64,000 nucleotides of DNA from Halocaridina rubra (lineage: Eukaryota; Arthropoda; Malacostraca; Decapoda; Atyidae): positions 92,001 to 156,000 of the forward strand of contig JAXCGZ010009462.1 of the NCBI GenBank assembly GCA_037179515.1, in the 5' to 3' direction. The number at the start of each line of letters is the position of its first letter. The first letter of the stretch is position 1. This document shows positions 39,901-64,000 of this stretch, piece by piece. A program made the position numbers and the translations under genes. A model generated the notes under the pieces. That model worked only from the letters and a program-made list of their open reading frames with translations, was not told where the DNA came from and did not search any database.

Positions 39901-41114
39901 GTAAAACATTTTTATTTTCATTAACTTCATCATTTTCCCCTATTAGATTTCTGTGGGACCCTGTTCCTTGCTTCAAAGGCCCTTCACTTTGCTATTTGTC
40001 CAAAGCCATATCCTCTCCTCCTTTGCCTCAACCTGCTGAATTATTGAATTGGCTGCTTTCAAAAGGTGGGGAAATTCTTCCAGTAGCCTTCGGATGGTTC
40101 CCTGTCAGTTCAATTAGAGCTAGCCTTCATGGCAAGTACTGGATCTATCATGCATTGCGAGAAGCCTGTTAACATTACACTACTCTTAAGAAAATGAGCT
40201 TTTCCTTGTGGATTCCTTAACAACAAAACTTAATATTTCCTCTCAATGCAAGAAAAGTTTTTCTGTCATAACCTTGACACAGGGTGAAAGTTATCATATT
40301 CGCTTACCTCTGAACTCCAGTGCTCTCATTCAGAACTCTCCCACAAAATGTAGTCTTCTCCCGAGGTATAAGGAAAATTGACACTACAATTCCATTCAAC
40401 TCTTTTGTTGACATACAGGACAACTGCAACACCACTAGATGGTCATCATGTAGGGTTAGGTGTGTGACTATTTATTTAACAGCTTCGAGAGCTTGAGACA
40501 ACACCCTGAGTATCAAATCACCAACGTGAACATTTGTCTGGAACCATTAAATTCGTTTTTTATTATAGGCACTCTATTCCGGATTGTACACCTCCACCAG
40601 ATAGATAATTTTGATGGGACAATTGAAGACTCCAAAAATTACGTCTTCCTCAGATTGCCCTTTTTGTAGTTTTGTATTTGAGAGAATCTATACACATGCT
40701 CTTTTTATGTCCATAGATAGGATACAGAAAAATTTCAAGAATAACGATTTGCAAGGTTTTTTTTTTTTTTTTTTAGAGGTTCTTGTTTTTAGGATTATTA
40801 AGATACATACAGGCACTTGGACCTGCAAAGTTTTTACTGCGTATTTTATACAGTTTTTATTTGGCAGAAATGAGGAATTTAAAGTGGTTTGCTTCTTGTG
40901 ATGTAGGAAGAGGATACTCATGTTCACCTATGTGGCATTAAATAATAGCTGATAATCTGATTTCTATTATGTATAATGTCTTGAAATGCATTTACATGAG
41001 GCTGACAAATTGGAAATTGGCATATCTAGAATAAGTAATTTTCCTTAATTCATATGTCCTATTACTGTTTCACTTCATAATTAAAATTTTTCTCAAGCAT
41101 TTTTGTATTTACAG
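39900..41114. other. Region upstream of the BTB coding start
   Basis: No gene recognised. A poly(T) run lies at about 40758-40775. A splice acceptor (TATTTACAG) ends at 41114, so transcription of the BTB gene starts further upstream and its 5'UTR is spliced. Confidence 0.55.
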
Positions 41115-41158
41115 ATCCCTTTTTAACTGATATTGGAATAGCTTAAACTGCAATAATT

Positions 41159-53665
<12,507 letters not shown>

Positions 53666-55590
53666 TGTATTAACATTGAAGTGTACTGATATTATGTTGT
53701 GAAAGAAAAATCAGATCTGATAGCTTATGATTAATATTTATGATTATCAGTATATATGGACACATCCCCTTAAAGCTTTCAAAATTCAGCCTTTGTTGCC
53801 ACAGCATTAATTCTTTACTGTAATATTGCATATTGCTAAATATCAATTCTTTTGGAACTGTATAATGTGATAACTAGACTGTAACACTAGCATTTTCATT
53901 ACTAATCATCCCATCGATAGAATTTTATTTCGCCTCTACAGGTTTGAAACCTTATTACAGGAAACATATCATCCACACCTAAATACCTTTTGCAGGCTTT
54001 ATTCAAACCTAAATGACAATACACTCAGATGGAGTAGATAGTGTTTGGATTTCTCCCCTAAAGTATACCTGCGCAAGCTCTAAGAGGTATATTCCTGTGG
54101 AAAATTTTTATCAATACTCATTTGAAAGGCATTTAGTTGAATAATCAAGAATATACAGAATTCCATCCAGGCAAAACAATAAAGTGAGGGGTGTTATCGT
54201 CCCATGATCAACAAATATATGAGTCACATCCCTGGGGGGGGAGAAAAAAAAAAAAGAGAGAGAGGAGGGTGTGTTATAGTCCCTTTATCAATAAATATCT
54301 GGGGGTCGCTGATACTGTTTCTTGCATATGTAATACCTATGTGTAAATTCTAGTATTTCTGCTCTTCGTTTCGTTGTTAATCTAATTATGCCCACATTTG
54401 TCTTTTAAAGTATTTTTAGTAATATAGTCATTTTTTTTTATTGAAATATGGAATTTTTAAGTACAGTAGTTCATATGGAATAACTTATACGAAGTATTTA
54501 AGTGGGTTGAGTTTCCAAAATATTTTTTATGTACTTTACTTCGTATACAATAATATCTTGCAATTATAGGCCTTCATTCTGTAAAGGACCAAAATGCAAA
54601 ATATATCCTCAAAACTATTCCATACAAGGCATAAAAAAAAAATTACATTGCACATAAGGATGATATATGCATAAAGGAAACGGTTTATTTGGAGTTTCCT
54701 ATGATAGCTATCAATGTGCACGTTATCTTAGGATAGCATATTATTATCTGTGGAGGTGTATTATATTCATCCAATTTTAAACTATAAAATATCCACCATG
54801 ATGCACATGGGCATACTTATGGCACATTTAAAAAATCCTAGGCTAGTAGAAACAGGAAAATCACATGTTAGGTGCATTGTCAAGGCTGCACCAAGTGACC
54901 AGTGACATTGTAATTTATATGAAAAGTTCATAACTGTAGATGAGGTACATTTGGTACATTTCTAGGTGGAGAAAATTTGAAGTCATCCACTGCTAGTTGC
55001 GTAGAACAATACAAGTATATTAACAGCATAGGAAAAACAGTGACGAGGTTGGTGGATATAGAACGCAAAAGTGTATTAAACTTATCAGTAATGTAAATAT
55101 GTAAAAAAAAAAAAAATTACCTTGGATTCATAAACCATCGACTTTAAGAAATCGCAGTATATCTATAAGACCATAATAAAGAGAATTATTAGGTAATATT
55201 GAAGTGCCTGTGTAAGGTATTTAAGTGCAATGTATTATATGTATACGTCCTGATGTTTCCATTATTCTACATGCAAGAGAAAACTTCCTAAATTTATTCT
55301 AATTAAACACAAACAAACACTGTGAGAATCATCTTGCAGTGGACAACTGTTCAATACTGACAAATAGGGGAAAATGTTAGAAATGCAGAAACTCTCCTCA
55401 CTTCACTTGTTACAGGAAAATTTTAAGGCTTTGATTCTTTTTAACTTACACATCTGAAAGGTAATAAACCAGGTTTAACAGGAAGCAGTCATGAAAAATG
55501 TATTTGTTTGCCATTCCTGGATACGTAGTGCTTTTACTAGATAGAATGAATTACGCCATTGTGGAAGACAGAATGTAAAAGATGCTAAAC
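53666..55590. other. 3' flank of the BTB gene
   Basis: Probable 3'UTR up to the AATAAA at 54178-54183. Two GTCCC(A/T)TTATC-AATAAATAT-like segments (54195-54225 and 54270-54300) look like a short duplication. Otherwise AT-rich without features. Confidence 0.5.
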
Positions 55591-55970
55591 ATCCAATCTT
55601 GTCATATATTTAATTCTTATGATCAGGCTTAAGATTCATCCAAGTATTCAAATTGGAAATAAATTGTCCCTGGAAAAAGCAGGTAGTTCTCCGTGAACTA
55701 GAGCAAACCAGTGAGGTCTTCTCTTCACAAACTGTGCAGCCACACATATTCAAGAGCCTGAAATATGCAGAACAGTGATTGTTAATTCTGTTCAAATTAT
55801 TATATACGATATTGCACTTCTTGAGCATCTTTTGTTTGTTTATGTTGAGATCAGTGGTGGATTGTAGAGAAGCGGTCGGTATACGATTTTATCTTATGGC
55901 TACAATATTAAAGATATATCTTGTATGTCTGTCAATGATTTATCCTGCCACATTGATCTGTGAGCTCAAC

Positions 55971-56470
55971 AAATGGTAGCAGAACATGGTTTGTGGCAGG
56001 TGGAAGGAAACTGACGAGAATTAAGACAAAAATAACGAAGAAAAGATGACTGACAATAGCGATTGTGGACTGGCACGAGTGCCGATGTTTGGAGGAGACC
56101 AAAGTTACGACCGCTGGATACAAGAATTAAAGGCATGGCAGGGTATCACAAGTACTGAAAATAAGAAACAAGCTATGACAATTGCCCTATCATTCCCAGA
56201 AGGAAGCGAGGTGAGGGGTAAGATTTTTGAAGAGGCTGACATTGAAAAATTAGCAAATAATGACGGAGTGAAAGTTTTGCTAGGCTACCTGGATAAATAG
56301 TATAAAAAAGGATGAAATGTCAGCAGCGTATGAATCATGGACAAAATTAATACGCTGCTGACAGTTATCAACTGATCTTTGAGGGGGTTTACCACAACCA
56401 AGCTTGGCAAAGCCCTCCAAAATCTAGAAGAGAAAGGTGCAGAGAGATCTAAACAGTGAGCTGGATTCAA
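55971..56470 (+). mobile_element. LTR-retroelement remnant (PBS-like site and partial gag)
   Basis: TGGTAGCAGAAC at 55974 resembles the primer-binding site complementary to initiator tRNA-Met, preceded by a CAACA that could end an LTR. From 56046 an 84-codon frame begins with a motif VPMFGGDQSYDRWIQELKAW and contains MTIALSFPEGSEVRGKIFEE, which resembles the N-terminal gag region of invertebrate LTR retroelements. It stops at 56298-56300, and similarity-like fragments continue in other frames to about 56470. No pol domain was seen, and both LTR boundaries are undefined. Confidence 0.55.
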
Positions 56471-57550
56471 AAGCCTTGTGCGATAATCCTCGTAAACCTT
56501 GACTGTAAACCACTTATAATGGTTATCAACAAAGAAACTTCAAAGAGATGACTAGGATATTTTCATAATGAAAAAACTCATTTTTCTCTAGGGAGATCAG
56601 ATATGCAAACCTAAAATCATTAGCAGAATGGTATTTATGTCAAAATAATACTTGCTAATCTTCTCTGTCAGCTCATTAGCCTGTTTTTGTATGGGGTCGC
56701 TATTTTTGATGAGCTGCCTTCACATACCTTTGTTGCCCGTCATGATGGTATCCGGGCCCTTTTCTGTCATATCCCATGCTATGCTCCCTAATAGCTTGGA
56801 GAGTGATGGGTGGGATTATTTGGATTGTCATTTTTCCATCAATTGCCGATCCATCATATAATGTTGAACTTAAATTCGTCATTATGGCCTTTGACCCCTA
56901 TGATTTAGGCTGGAGACTCTAAATCCTATGGAGTTATTGACGCAAAGAATAGTGAGGTGTAGTTTTAAAGGTATACATTCGTGACCAATGACAGTAAAAG
57001 ATCACCTCCATAAAAATTATCATATACAGTGTAAACAGATAAGATTACATAAGATATTTAAGTCAAACATTACTTTGAACCACCAACAACTCTATTTCCA
57101 GCCTATCTTTTGCCATTTTATGATGACTTTTTTTCCTAAGAAATTTTCTCCAATTCTCTATATTGATTCTCATGAACTGAAACTCTACCTCTTTCTCCAT
57201 CCAATTACTGTATAGGTAATTTCTGAACGTATTAAGGCCATATTCAAATTCATAATACTGTACTTAATTCTATTAATAATTAGGAAGAGTGTAAATGAAG
57301 GAAAATTAAAACATTCATACGTGCAACTTTCTAAGGTACTGTAAGTGCATATAATTTTAACTGAAGCACTATATATTTCATCCAGAAATATGTACCTCTT
57401 TGAGTGTTAAAAAATATATTCTCTTAAGAACTATTATTAAAAGACAAAGTAAATCGCTAACCAATAGAAGTACGAAAGCTCTTAATATAGGAATTGTAAG
57501 AAAATTCCATGTATGGCACCTAAAACCGTGATGTAACATCATTTTGTAAA
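56471..57550. other. No gene recognised
   Basis: AT-rich intergenic DNA. Short open frames on both strands near 56650-56880 show no family motif. Confidence 0.5.
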
Positions 57551-57553
57551 TGA

Positions 57554-57872
57554 CTATGGTGACTTTCTAGCTAGAGATGCTTTGCGCTGACACTCACAAA
57601 CAATGTGTACTGAACTTTGCACATGCTGCTCTAGTGCTCCTCTCTTAAATGTGGAGTTTCCAGTGACAAAGCTGGTTTTCCTTTCATTTTCCTTCCTGTA
57701 ACGTAGACATGTCGTGCAAAACATCAAATTTCTTTCATAATCAAAGAATAACCACTTGAAATCTTTTTTCCAAGCATCTATATATTTTTTAAAATATTCT
57801 GCAGACTCAGCTGGTCTCTTGTTATTGTTTGGATATAGATATTGTGTCTGCCTTGAGAATTCCACACCATCC
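57554..57872 (-). CDS. Exon with TTF/BED-type zinc finger (host gene or domesticated hAT)
   Basis: On the minus strand an acceptor (CCATTACAG) precedes GATGGTGTGG at 57872, and the frame stays open for about 105 codons to a TAG at 57554-57556. It encodes YFKKYIDAWKKDFKWLFFDY, then LMFCTTCLRYRK, NSTFKRGALEQHVQSSVHIV. The FCxxC followed by a KxxxLxxHxxSxxH block is the TTF/BED-like finger found at the start of hAT-derived and ZNF862/ZMYM-like proteins. No hAT catalytic or dimerisation domain was seen nearby. It may be a terminal exon, or an exon whose downstream donor I could not identify. The upstream exon is not located. Confidence 0.55.
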
Positions 57873-58577
57873 TGTAATGGAAGTACTTGAATAACTTTCA
57901 CATATCTCATTATCATATGAAATCCAGTAAAATAAACTTCAGCACTTTAATTCTTAGCTTATATGACATATGCAGTGATTACATAAGAGACTTCCAAAGA
58001 AAGATATACTTTCAAATTAGAGTTGTGGTTGGTTTACAATAGAAATATGACATCTGAAACTGCACTTATTATAACAATATCTTGATTTATCAATTATCGA
58101 TCCACATGCTTTCAAAATAAAATTAGGAATAAACAGATGACACTTTCTTGTGCTTTTACAGCTAATGGGCATGGTGAAACTTATTACACAACACTTAGTT
58201 GAATTACATGAAACACGACTTCTGGAGCCAAAACATGTGCCAAGACATATTTTAATAATAATTTGGAGTGGCCATAGGTTAAGACTAGAGGCAATGTTAC
58301 TTACTACTGGATAAAACAGGAACAGAAAAAAAGACAAGAAGACTGTTGTTATTAACATAAAAAGGTAATTAACAGTGACAAGCCTCAAATTATATTGCAC
58401 CTAAAAACTTTAGAATACTATCCATTACCTTAACAATGAGTAACATTTCAATATGCTTGGCAACTACAACAATAATATACATGACCAACCAAAAGTGATA
58501 ACAAAAATGGAAAACAGCCTCATAATTACAAAATATTACCCTACAAGAGAAAGTAGTGCATCAAATAGGATAAAAAT

Positions 58578-59370
<793 letters not shown>

Positions 59371-59689
59371 TTGCTTTTTACGAGTTTCTATAATACGTGG
59401 AATTGGAATAACGCCTCCAAAAAATAATAGTAAAAAAATACTAAATGTGTGGGAACGCGCGCGCGAAAAATTTGAAAAAAAATGTTTTTTTTTTAGTAAA
59501 TAAGCGATTGCCTTGAAGGTAGTTTCCTGCCATGCTGCCATGTGCTTCAGTGTCTCTTTACTCAGCATACTGTGCGGATATGTCGCTTGTTCTAACTTTT
59601 TGTGGTAAGGTTTGTGTGTCCTGTGTTTTGCAGATTTTTTGAGAAAGGCAATAAACCTTGAAGTAAAACTTCAAGTGTTGGCCCATTAT

Positions 59690-60540
59690 GAGTGTGGTTA
59701 GAATATGTATATAAAGTGAGTAGAATGTGTTTTATATTTTTTTTTGTTACAGTACTTCAGGCATTGCATAATGAAAATATTTTGTTTTCTAGTCTTGCTA
59801 CTGTTAATTGATTTTTATGTTTGCAGATAGGGGTTTGTTCTCCTCTTCTCCTACCACTTATGTCAAGTGCTCACTGCCACTACGCTCATCCCATTCTTGT
59901 TGCTTACCGTATATAGAGTGAGTAGAATGTGTTTCATATTTTTTTTTATACAGAATTCAGGCATTGCATAATGAGAAAACGTAGTTTTTAGTCTTGCTTT
60001 TATTAATTGTTTTTTACGTTTGCAGATAGGGATTTGTTCTCCTCTTCTTCTACCGCTTGTGTCAAGTGCTCTCCACCACTACGCTCGTCCCATGCTTGCT
60101 GCTCCCCGTATATAGAGTGAGTAGAATGTGTTTTATATAGTTTTTTGTTACAATAATCCAGGCATTCCATAATAAAAAAATTAAGTTTTCTAGTCTTGCT
60201 TTTGTTAATTTGTGTTTTACATTTGCAGATAGGGGTTTATTCTCCTTTTCCCCTACCGCTTATGTCAAGTGCACTCGTCCCATGCCTGTTGCTCACTGTA
60301 TCTAGAGTGAGTAGAATGTGTTTAACATTCAGGCATTGCATAATGAAATTTTTTTGTTTAGTTTTTTAGTCTTGCTTTGGTTATTTTTTAGTTTAATTTT
60401 ATCTTTGTTTACGTTTGCAGATAGGGGTTCGTTCTCCCGCATCCTCCTCTTCTCCTACCTCTTAAGTCACGTGCTCACCTCCACCACGTACATCCCAGTG
60501 TATGCCTGTTGCTCACCTCATAATAGAGTGCGTTAATTTG
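59690..60540 (+). repeat. Four-copy ~200-bp tandem array
   Basis: Each unit has GAGTGAGTAGAATGTGTTT, a GCATTGCATAATGA block, TTTAGTCTTGCTTTTGTTAA, TTTGCAGATAGGGGTTTGTT, then CTCCTCTTCTCCTACCGCTT and a CGTCCCATGCCTGTTGCTC-type end. Units start near 59717, 59918, 60115 and 60305. An inverted array of the same family lies at 61250-61940. Confidence 0.88.
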
Positions 60541-60808
60541 TTTACTGTACAGGAAATCTGTATATCTTTTATACTGTACACTATTTGTATGTTAATATAA
60601 GTAACTACAGGTCTTTCTGCTTTGTTATGTACTTATAAAATATGTTTTACTTATCTTATATCTTTGGCATAGTATGTTTATGTACGGTTGTGGAACATAT
60701 CTATGCCTATTATCATTGTTTCTTATGGAAAATGACTGGTTACATTACGCGAATTTTACACTGCCCGTGCCTTCTGAGAGCCTATCCTCACATTGTTCAA
60801 AGAGGTGA

Positions 60809-60998
<190 letters not shown>

Positions 60999-61249
60999 AG
61001 GCTCCTCTTTTTTTACGTGAAGATAGCTTCTGAAGATGCTTGTGTAAACCAAATTTTAAGTAATTTAAGAGTCTATTTCCATAAAGAATAATGTTAATTG
61101 ACATAGATACGTTCCACAAGTGTGTATAAACACACCTACCGAAGAAAAAAGCTAGGTTAAACACATTTTACAAATACATAACCAAGCTGAAATACATATG
61201 TAAGATAAAAATATACAAATACAGTATTAAAGATATACAGATAAACAAA

Positions 61250-61940
61250 AAATAAACAAAATAACTCACTCTACTATACAGTGGGCAACAGGCATACTGC
61301 GAAGTGTGTGGTGGCGATGAGCGGGTGACATAAGCGGTAGGAGAGGGAAGAGAAGAGGAGGGGGAGGTGGGAGAGCAAACCTCTAGCTGCAAAAGAAACA
61401 AACAAAAAAATAAAAGCAACACTAGAAAGCTCAACATGCTTATGCTCCACATAATGCTAAGAAACTTCAACATTCTTTTTATTAATATAACAGATAAAAA
61501 AAAATAAACATTATACAGGTGTACTCACTCTATATATACGGTGTTAAACAGGCATACAGACGTGCATGGTGGCGGTGAGCAGGTGACTTAAGCAGTAGAA
61601 GAGGGAGGAAAAGAGGAGGGGGAAGACGGAGAGTTAACCCCTAGTTTCAAAATAAACAAAGATAAAATAAAAAATTAACAAAAGCAACTTTAGAAAACTC
61701 AACATGCTTCCCAAAACTCTAGGAAACTTCAACTTTTTTTTTCATTCTGCAATGCCTGAATATAACAGTACAGTATTAAAGATATAACAGATAAAAAAAA
61801 AATTAATACATTATACAGGTGTACTCACTCTATATATGGTGGGCAACAGGCATACTGGGACGAGCGTGGTGGCAGTGAGGAGGTGGCTTAAACAGTAGGA
61901 GAGAGAGGAGAAGAGGAAAGGGAGAGCTAACCCCTGGTTG
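61250..61940 (-). repeat. Inverted partner array (~270-bp units)
   Basis: Three units in the opposite orientation to 59690-60540. Each has ACTCACTCTA, GGGCAACAGGCATAC, GGTGGCGGTGAGCAGGTGAC, TAAGCAGTAGAAGAGGGAGG and a CTAACCCCTAG/TG-type end. The third unit runs into the C-terminal coding end of the Tigger-like transposase fragment, which suggests the array is a subterminal part of that transposon. Confidence 0.85.
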
Positions 61941-62113
61941 TGGTTGGGATTCATGCTGCTTATAGGTGCTGGACTGAGAGTTATCAGAATCACTTGTTTT
62001 GGACGAGAAGCAGACAAAAGTTCTTTGTAGCAGCCAACATCTTGCATAACCCTTCAGTACTTCATGCATGAAAATATTAGGATCTTTTTTTTCCAAAATA
62101 TCCTAAGAATTCT

Positions 62114-62835
62114 CTAGATAGTGGAAAAATTGAGTCGGTCCTTCACACTGAGTGTTTTCATTGGGGTCCCATGAAGTGCGGCTGCTGCCTCCTTTTCCTC
62201 CCATTGTTGCTGAGCTTCCATATTGTTCAAATCCTTGGAAGTTAATTTCTCCTTGTGGGGAGCAAGCAGTCCATTTACATCCTCCTCATCAATGTCGGAG
62301 AATCCCACATGTTGTGTGGACTGAACACACTCAAGTTTCGTCCTTGAAAGCCAATCATTGAGATCAAAACCCGTGAATGAGTATGTAAGCTGTGGGCAAA
62401 CCTCCTTCCATGCCCCATTCAAACACCATTGTGTAATTTCAGCCCAAGAATCCTTCATAAACCAAGTGGCATTCTTGATATGAAACTCTATCCAGTAATC
62501 CTTAACCTCATATTTCTTTACCTCTATTACCTAGAGACCGGAGGCATCAGCGGCTTTTTCAAGGTTGAACAAGGTGACGTCAGTCTTCCAGCTGAGGTCA
62601 TTAAACGAATTCCTAAGGTAATGCAATTTCATCATATGCATTACCCCCTGGTCCATTGGTTGGAGTAGTGAAGTTGTATCTGGCGACAGAAACACAACTT
62701 TTATATTCAGGTTCAGATCGGCAATTGACGAAGGATGGGCTGGTGCATTATCCATAACAAGCAGAATTTTGAAGGGTATATTCTAACCCTTGCAATAAAA
62801 TTCTAACTCTCTTGGGAGATGCATTAAGAAATAAT
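62114..62835 (-). pseudogene. Tigger-like transposase fragment
   Basis: The minus strand encodes MDNAPAHPSS then LSPDTTSLLQPMDQGVM, the second and third blocks of the Tigger DDE domain. The C-terminal region follows with VCPQLTYSFTGFD and DIDEEDVNGLL. The frame from 62755 to 62114 is continuous except for one in-frame TAG at about 62531. A further stop and frame change precede the last segment (SSKTSDSDNSQS) toward 61990. The N-terminal DNA-binding region and first catalytic Asp are missing, the break lying near a (GA)n tract. Belongs to a different Tigger subgroup from the 28235-30434 element. Confidence 0.85.
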
Positions 62836-62867
62836 CTTTAAAAATACTCCCATTCATCCAACCTTTC

Positions 62868-62872
<5 letters not shown>

Positions 62873-62921
<49 letters not shown>
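62873..62921. repeat. (GA)n microsatellite
   Basis: About 49 bp of GA at the truncated N-terminal side of the Tigger-like fragment. 62930-64000 has no feature I can name. Confidence 0.97.
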
Positions 62922-62923
<2 letters not shown>

Positions 62924-64000
62924 TGCTCATGAGGGATACAGATAGGAGAATCATTGGTGAAAGAGAAAGTGGCTGGGAAGTCATGGCTGATCTCGAGTGT
63001 AGTGAAAAGATAGAGGAGTATCAATACTGGAGTATGAGGATTTGATTAATAGTCTCCTAATTCAGGTGTTTGAGGCTCCTGAACTCAAAATCTGCAAATG
63101 TCATTCCAATAGTGGACTATATTTGTGCTGAATTGGGATAGCATTATAAATCTCAAGCGTCTTAATACTGGGACATCAAAATCTGCTGTTACGATAAAAG
63201 CGAACAGAAACTCATTCAAATCTATAAGTTCTTCATTGGTAGTACAAACTAGTACCAACAGCACTCTCAGACACAGTGTATTCAATAGATTCAGCTACTA
63301 TCCCTTTATTTACTTGAGCACAGTACTAAGAGGCAACCTTTGGTTCCATTTTCTTTGCACTATCTCCATTTTTTCTTACATATGTACTTTTAAGTAAGTT
63401 TAGAAGTCTAGTCTGTTACTGGGCGATCTTACTGCAAGCTTTAATCGTACAACAATGCATAAATTTGAATTGAATATTGTTGTTAATGAAAAGCTCTTCC
63501 ATTCTGTAATATTATATTTATTTAATAACATGGTGTAAGCAAAAACAAATACAATAATATATACAAAAATTGCTCCATGTTTTGAAGAGTGACTGTACTA
63601 CAAGGGCAAATATGTTTAAAATTTTAGATTTTAAAACAGCACACAAAAAATTAGTGAAGGATATAGTTTTTGAGCACTTTTGACATTTTGCAAACTACCG
63701 TATACAGTTTCAAGAGAGTGAAAGGTGGCAGATTTTATAAAGTTTACTTCATAATATACAGTGAAACATTCCATACAAAAGAAATAAAGTAAATTATGTA
63801 CTGATATATATTTGAAAATTAAGATATATTTTTAACAAAACCTACAAAACCTGCAGAAACAATATTATATAGAAAGCTTTGGTAGGAACACTGTTGAACT
63901 ACTGAAATGTTCAAAAATAGTATCCTAGCTGTACATGTACATTTACTGTAGGAATGGGTAATGTCAGGTCAAAATTTTGACAATTATGGCAATATGCCAT

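Noticed and set aside
55610..55828. Minus-strand exon candidate, Cys-rich (acceptor ATATTTCAG then LNMCGCTVCEEK)
   Set aside because: Has an acceptor and a stop, but no family match and no supporting neighbour; could not be linked to the zinc-finger exon at 57554-57872.
58017..58400. 127-codon minus-strand frame with many Cys near its end
   Set aside because: Hydrophobic AT-driven start, no domain recognised, no convincing splice sites; considered chance.

Overview
This is eukaryotic nuclear DNA, most likely from a decapod crustacean or a close arthropod relative. The coding parts are split by GT-AG introns. The non-coding parts are AT-rich and full of very long (TA)n, (TACA)n, (CT)n and (GA)n microsatellites, pogo/Tigger-type DNA transposons with TA target sites, and 5'-truncated LINE fragments. 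No bacterial features (operons, Shine-Dalgarno sites, CRISPR) are present. The species call is inference; the gene calls rest on exon-by-exon translation.

Host genes. (1) RPL8 (uL2), minus strand, 306-2626: four coding exons giving a complete 257-residue protein, with a probable 5'UTR exon and TOP-type start near 4474-4500. (2) A DDX3/PL10/belle DEAD-box RNA helicase, plus strand, 5403-33191: 15 coding exons plus a probable 39-nt micro-exon, complete from the N-terminal export-signal-like segment to the terminal DWWGN. RPL8 and DDX3 lie head to head; the interval between them carries a perfect CRE palindrome and a GATGGCGG motif. Both products act in translation. (3) A BTB/POZ transcription-factor-like gene, plus strand, 41159-53665: five coding exons, N-terminal BTB domain, C-terminal BED-like CCHC finger. 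(4) A minus-strand exon at 57554-57872 with a TTF/BED-type zinc finger, either part of a host gene or domesticated from a hAT transposon.

Repeat layer. Introns and intergenic DNA hold a degenerate but nearly full-length Tigger-like element (28235-30434), an internally deleted relative lacking the DDE domain (13120-14465), a minus-strand Tigger fragment (62114-62835), several TIR elements of MITE size, three minus-strand copies of one LINE family (3069-3335, 6600-7720, 38957-39900), CR1-like LINE tails (3340-3780, 50258-51195), another LINE 3' end (47103-47367 and 19563-19636), and a gag-like retroelement remnant with a primer-binding-site-like motif (55971-56470). There are also several tandem arrays, two of them in inverted pairs. 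The inverted pair at 20930-21240 and 25860-26240 brackets DDX3 exons 10, 11 and the micro-exon.

I found no clearly novel multi-gene system. The items most worth testing are the DDX3 linker micro-exon, the inverted arrays around those exons, the repeated (TA)n-(CA)n-CAGT junctions between microsatellites and transposon ends, and a 150-bp near-perfect hairpin at 38469-38620 with a TTAGG-like core.
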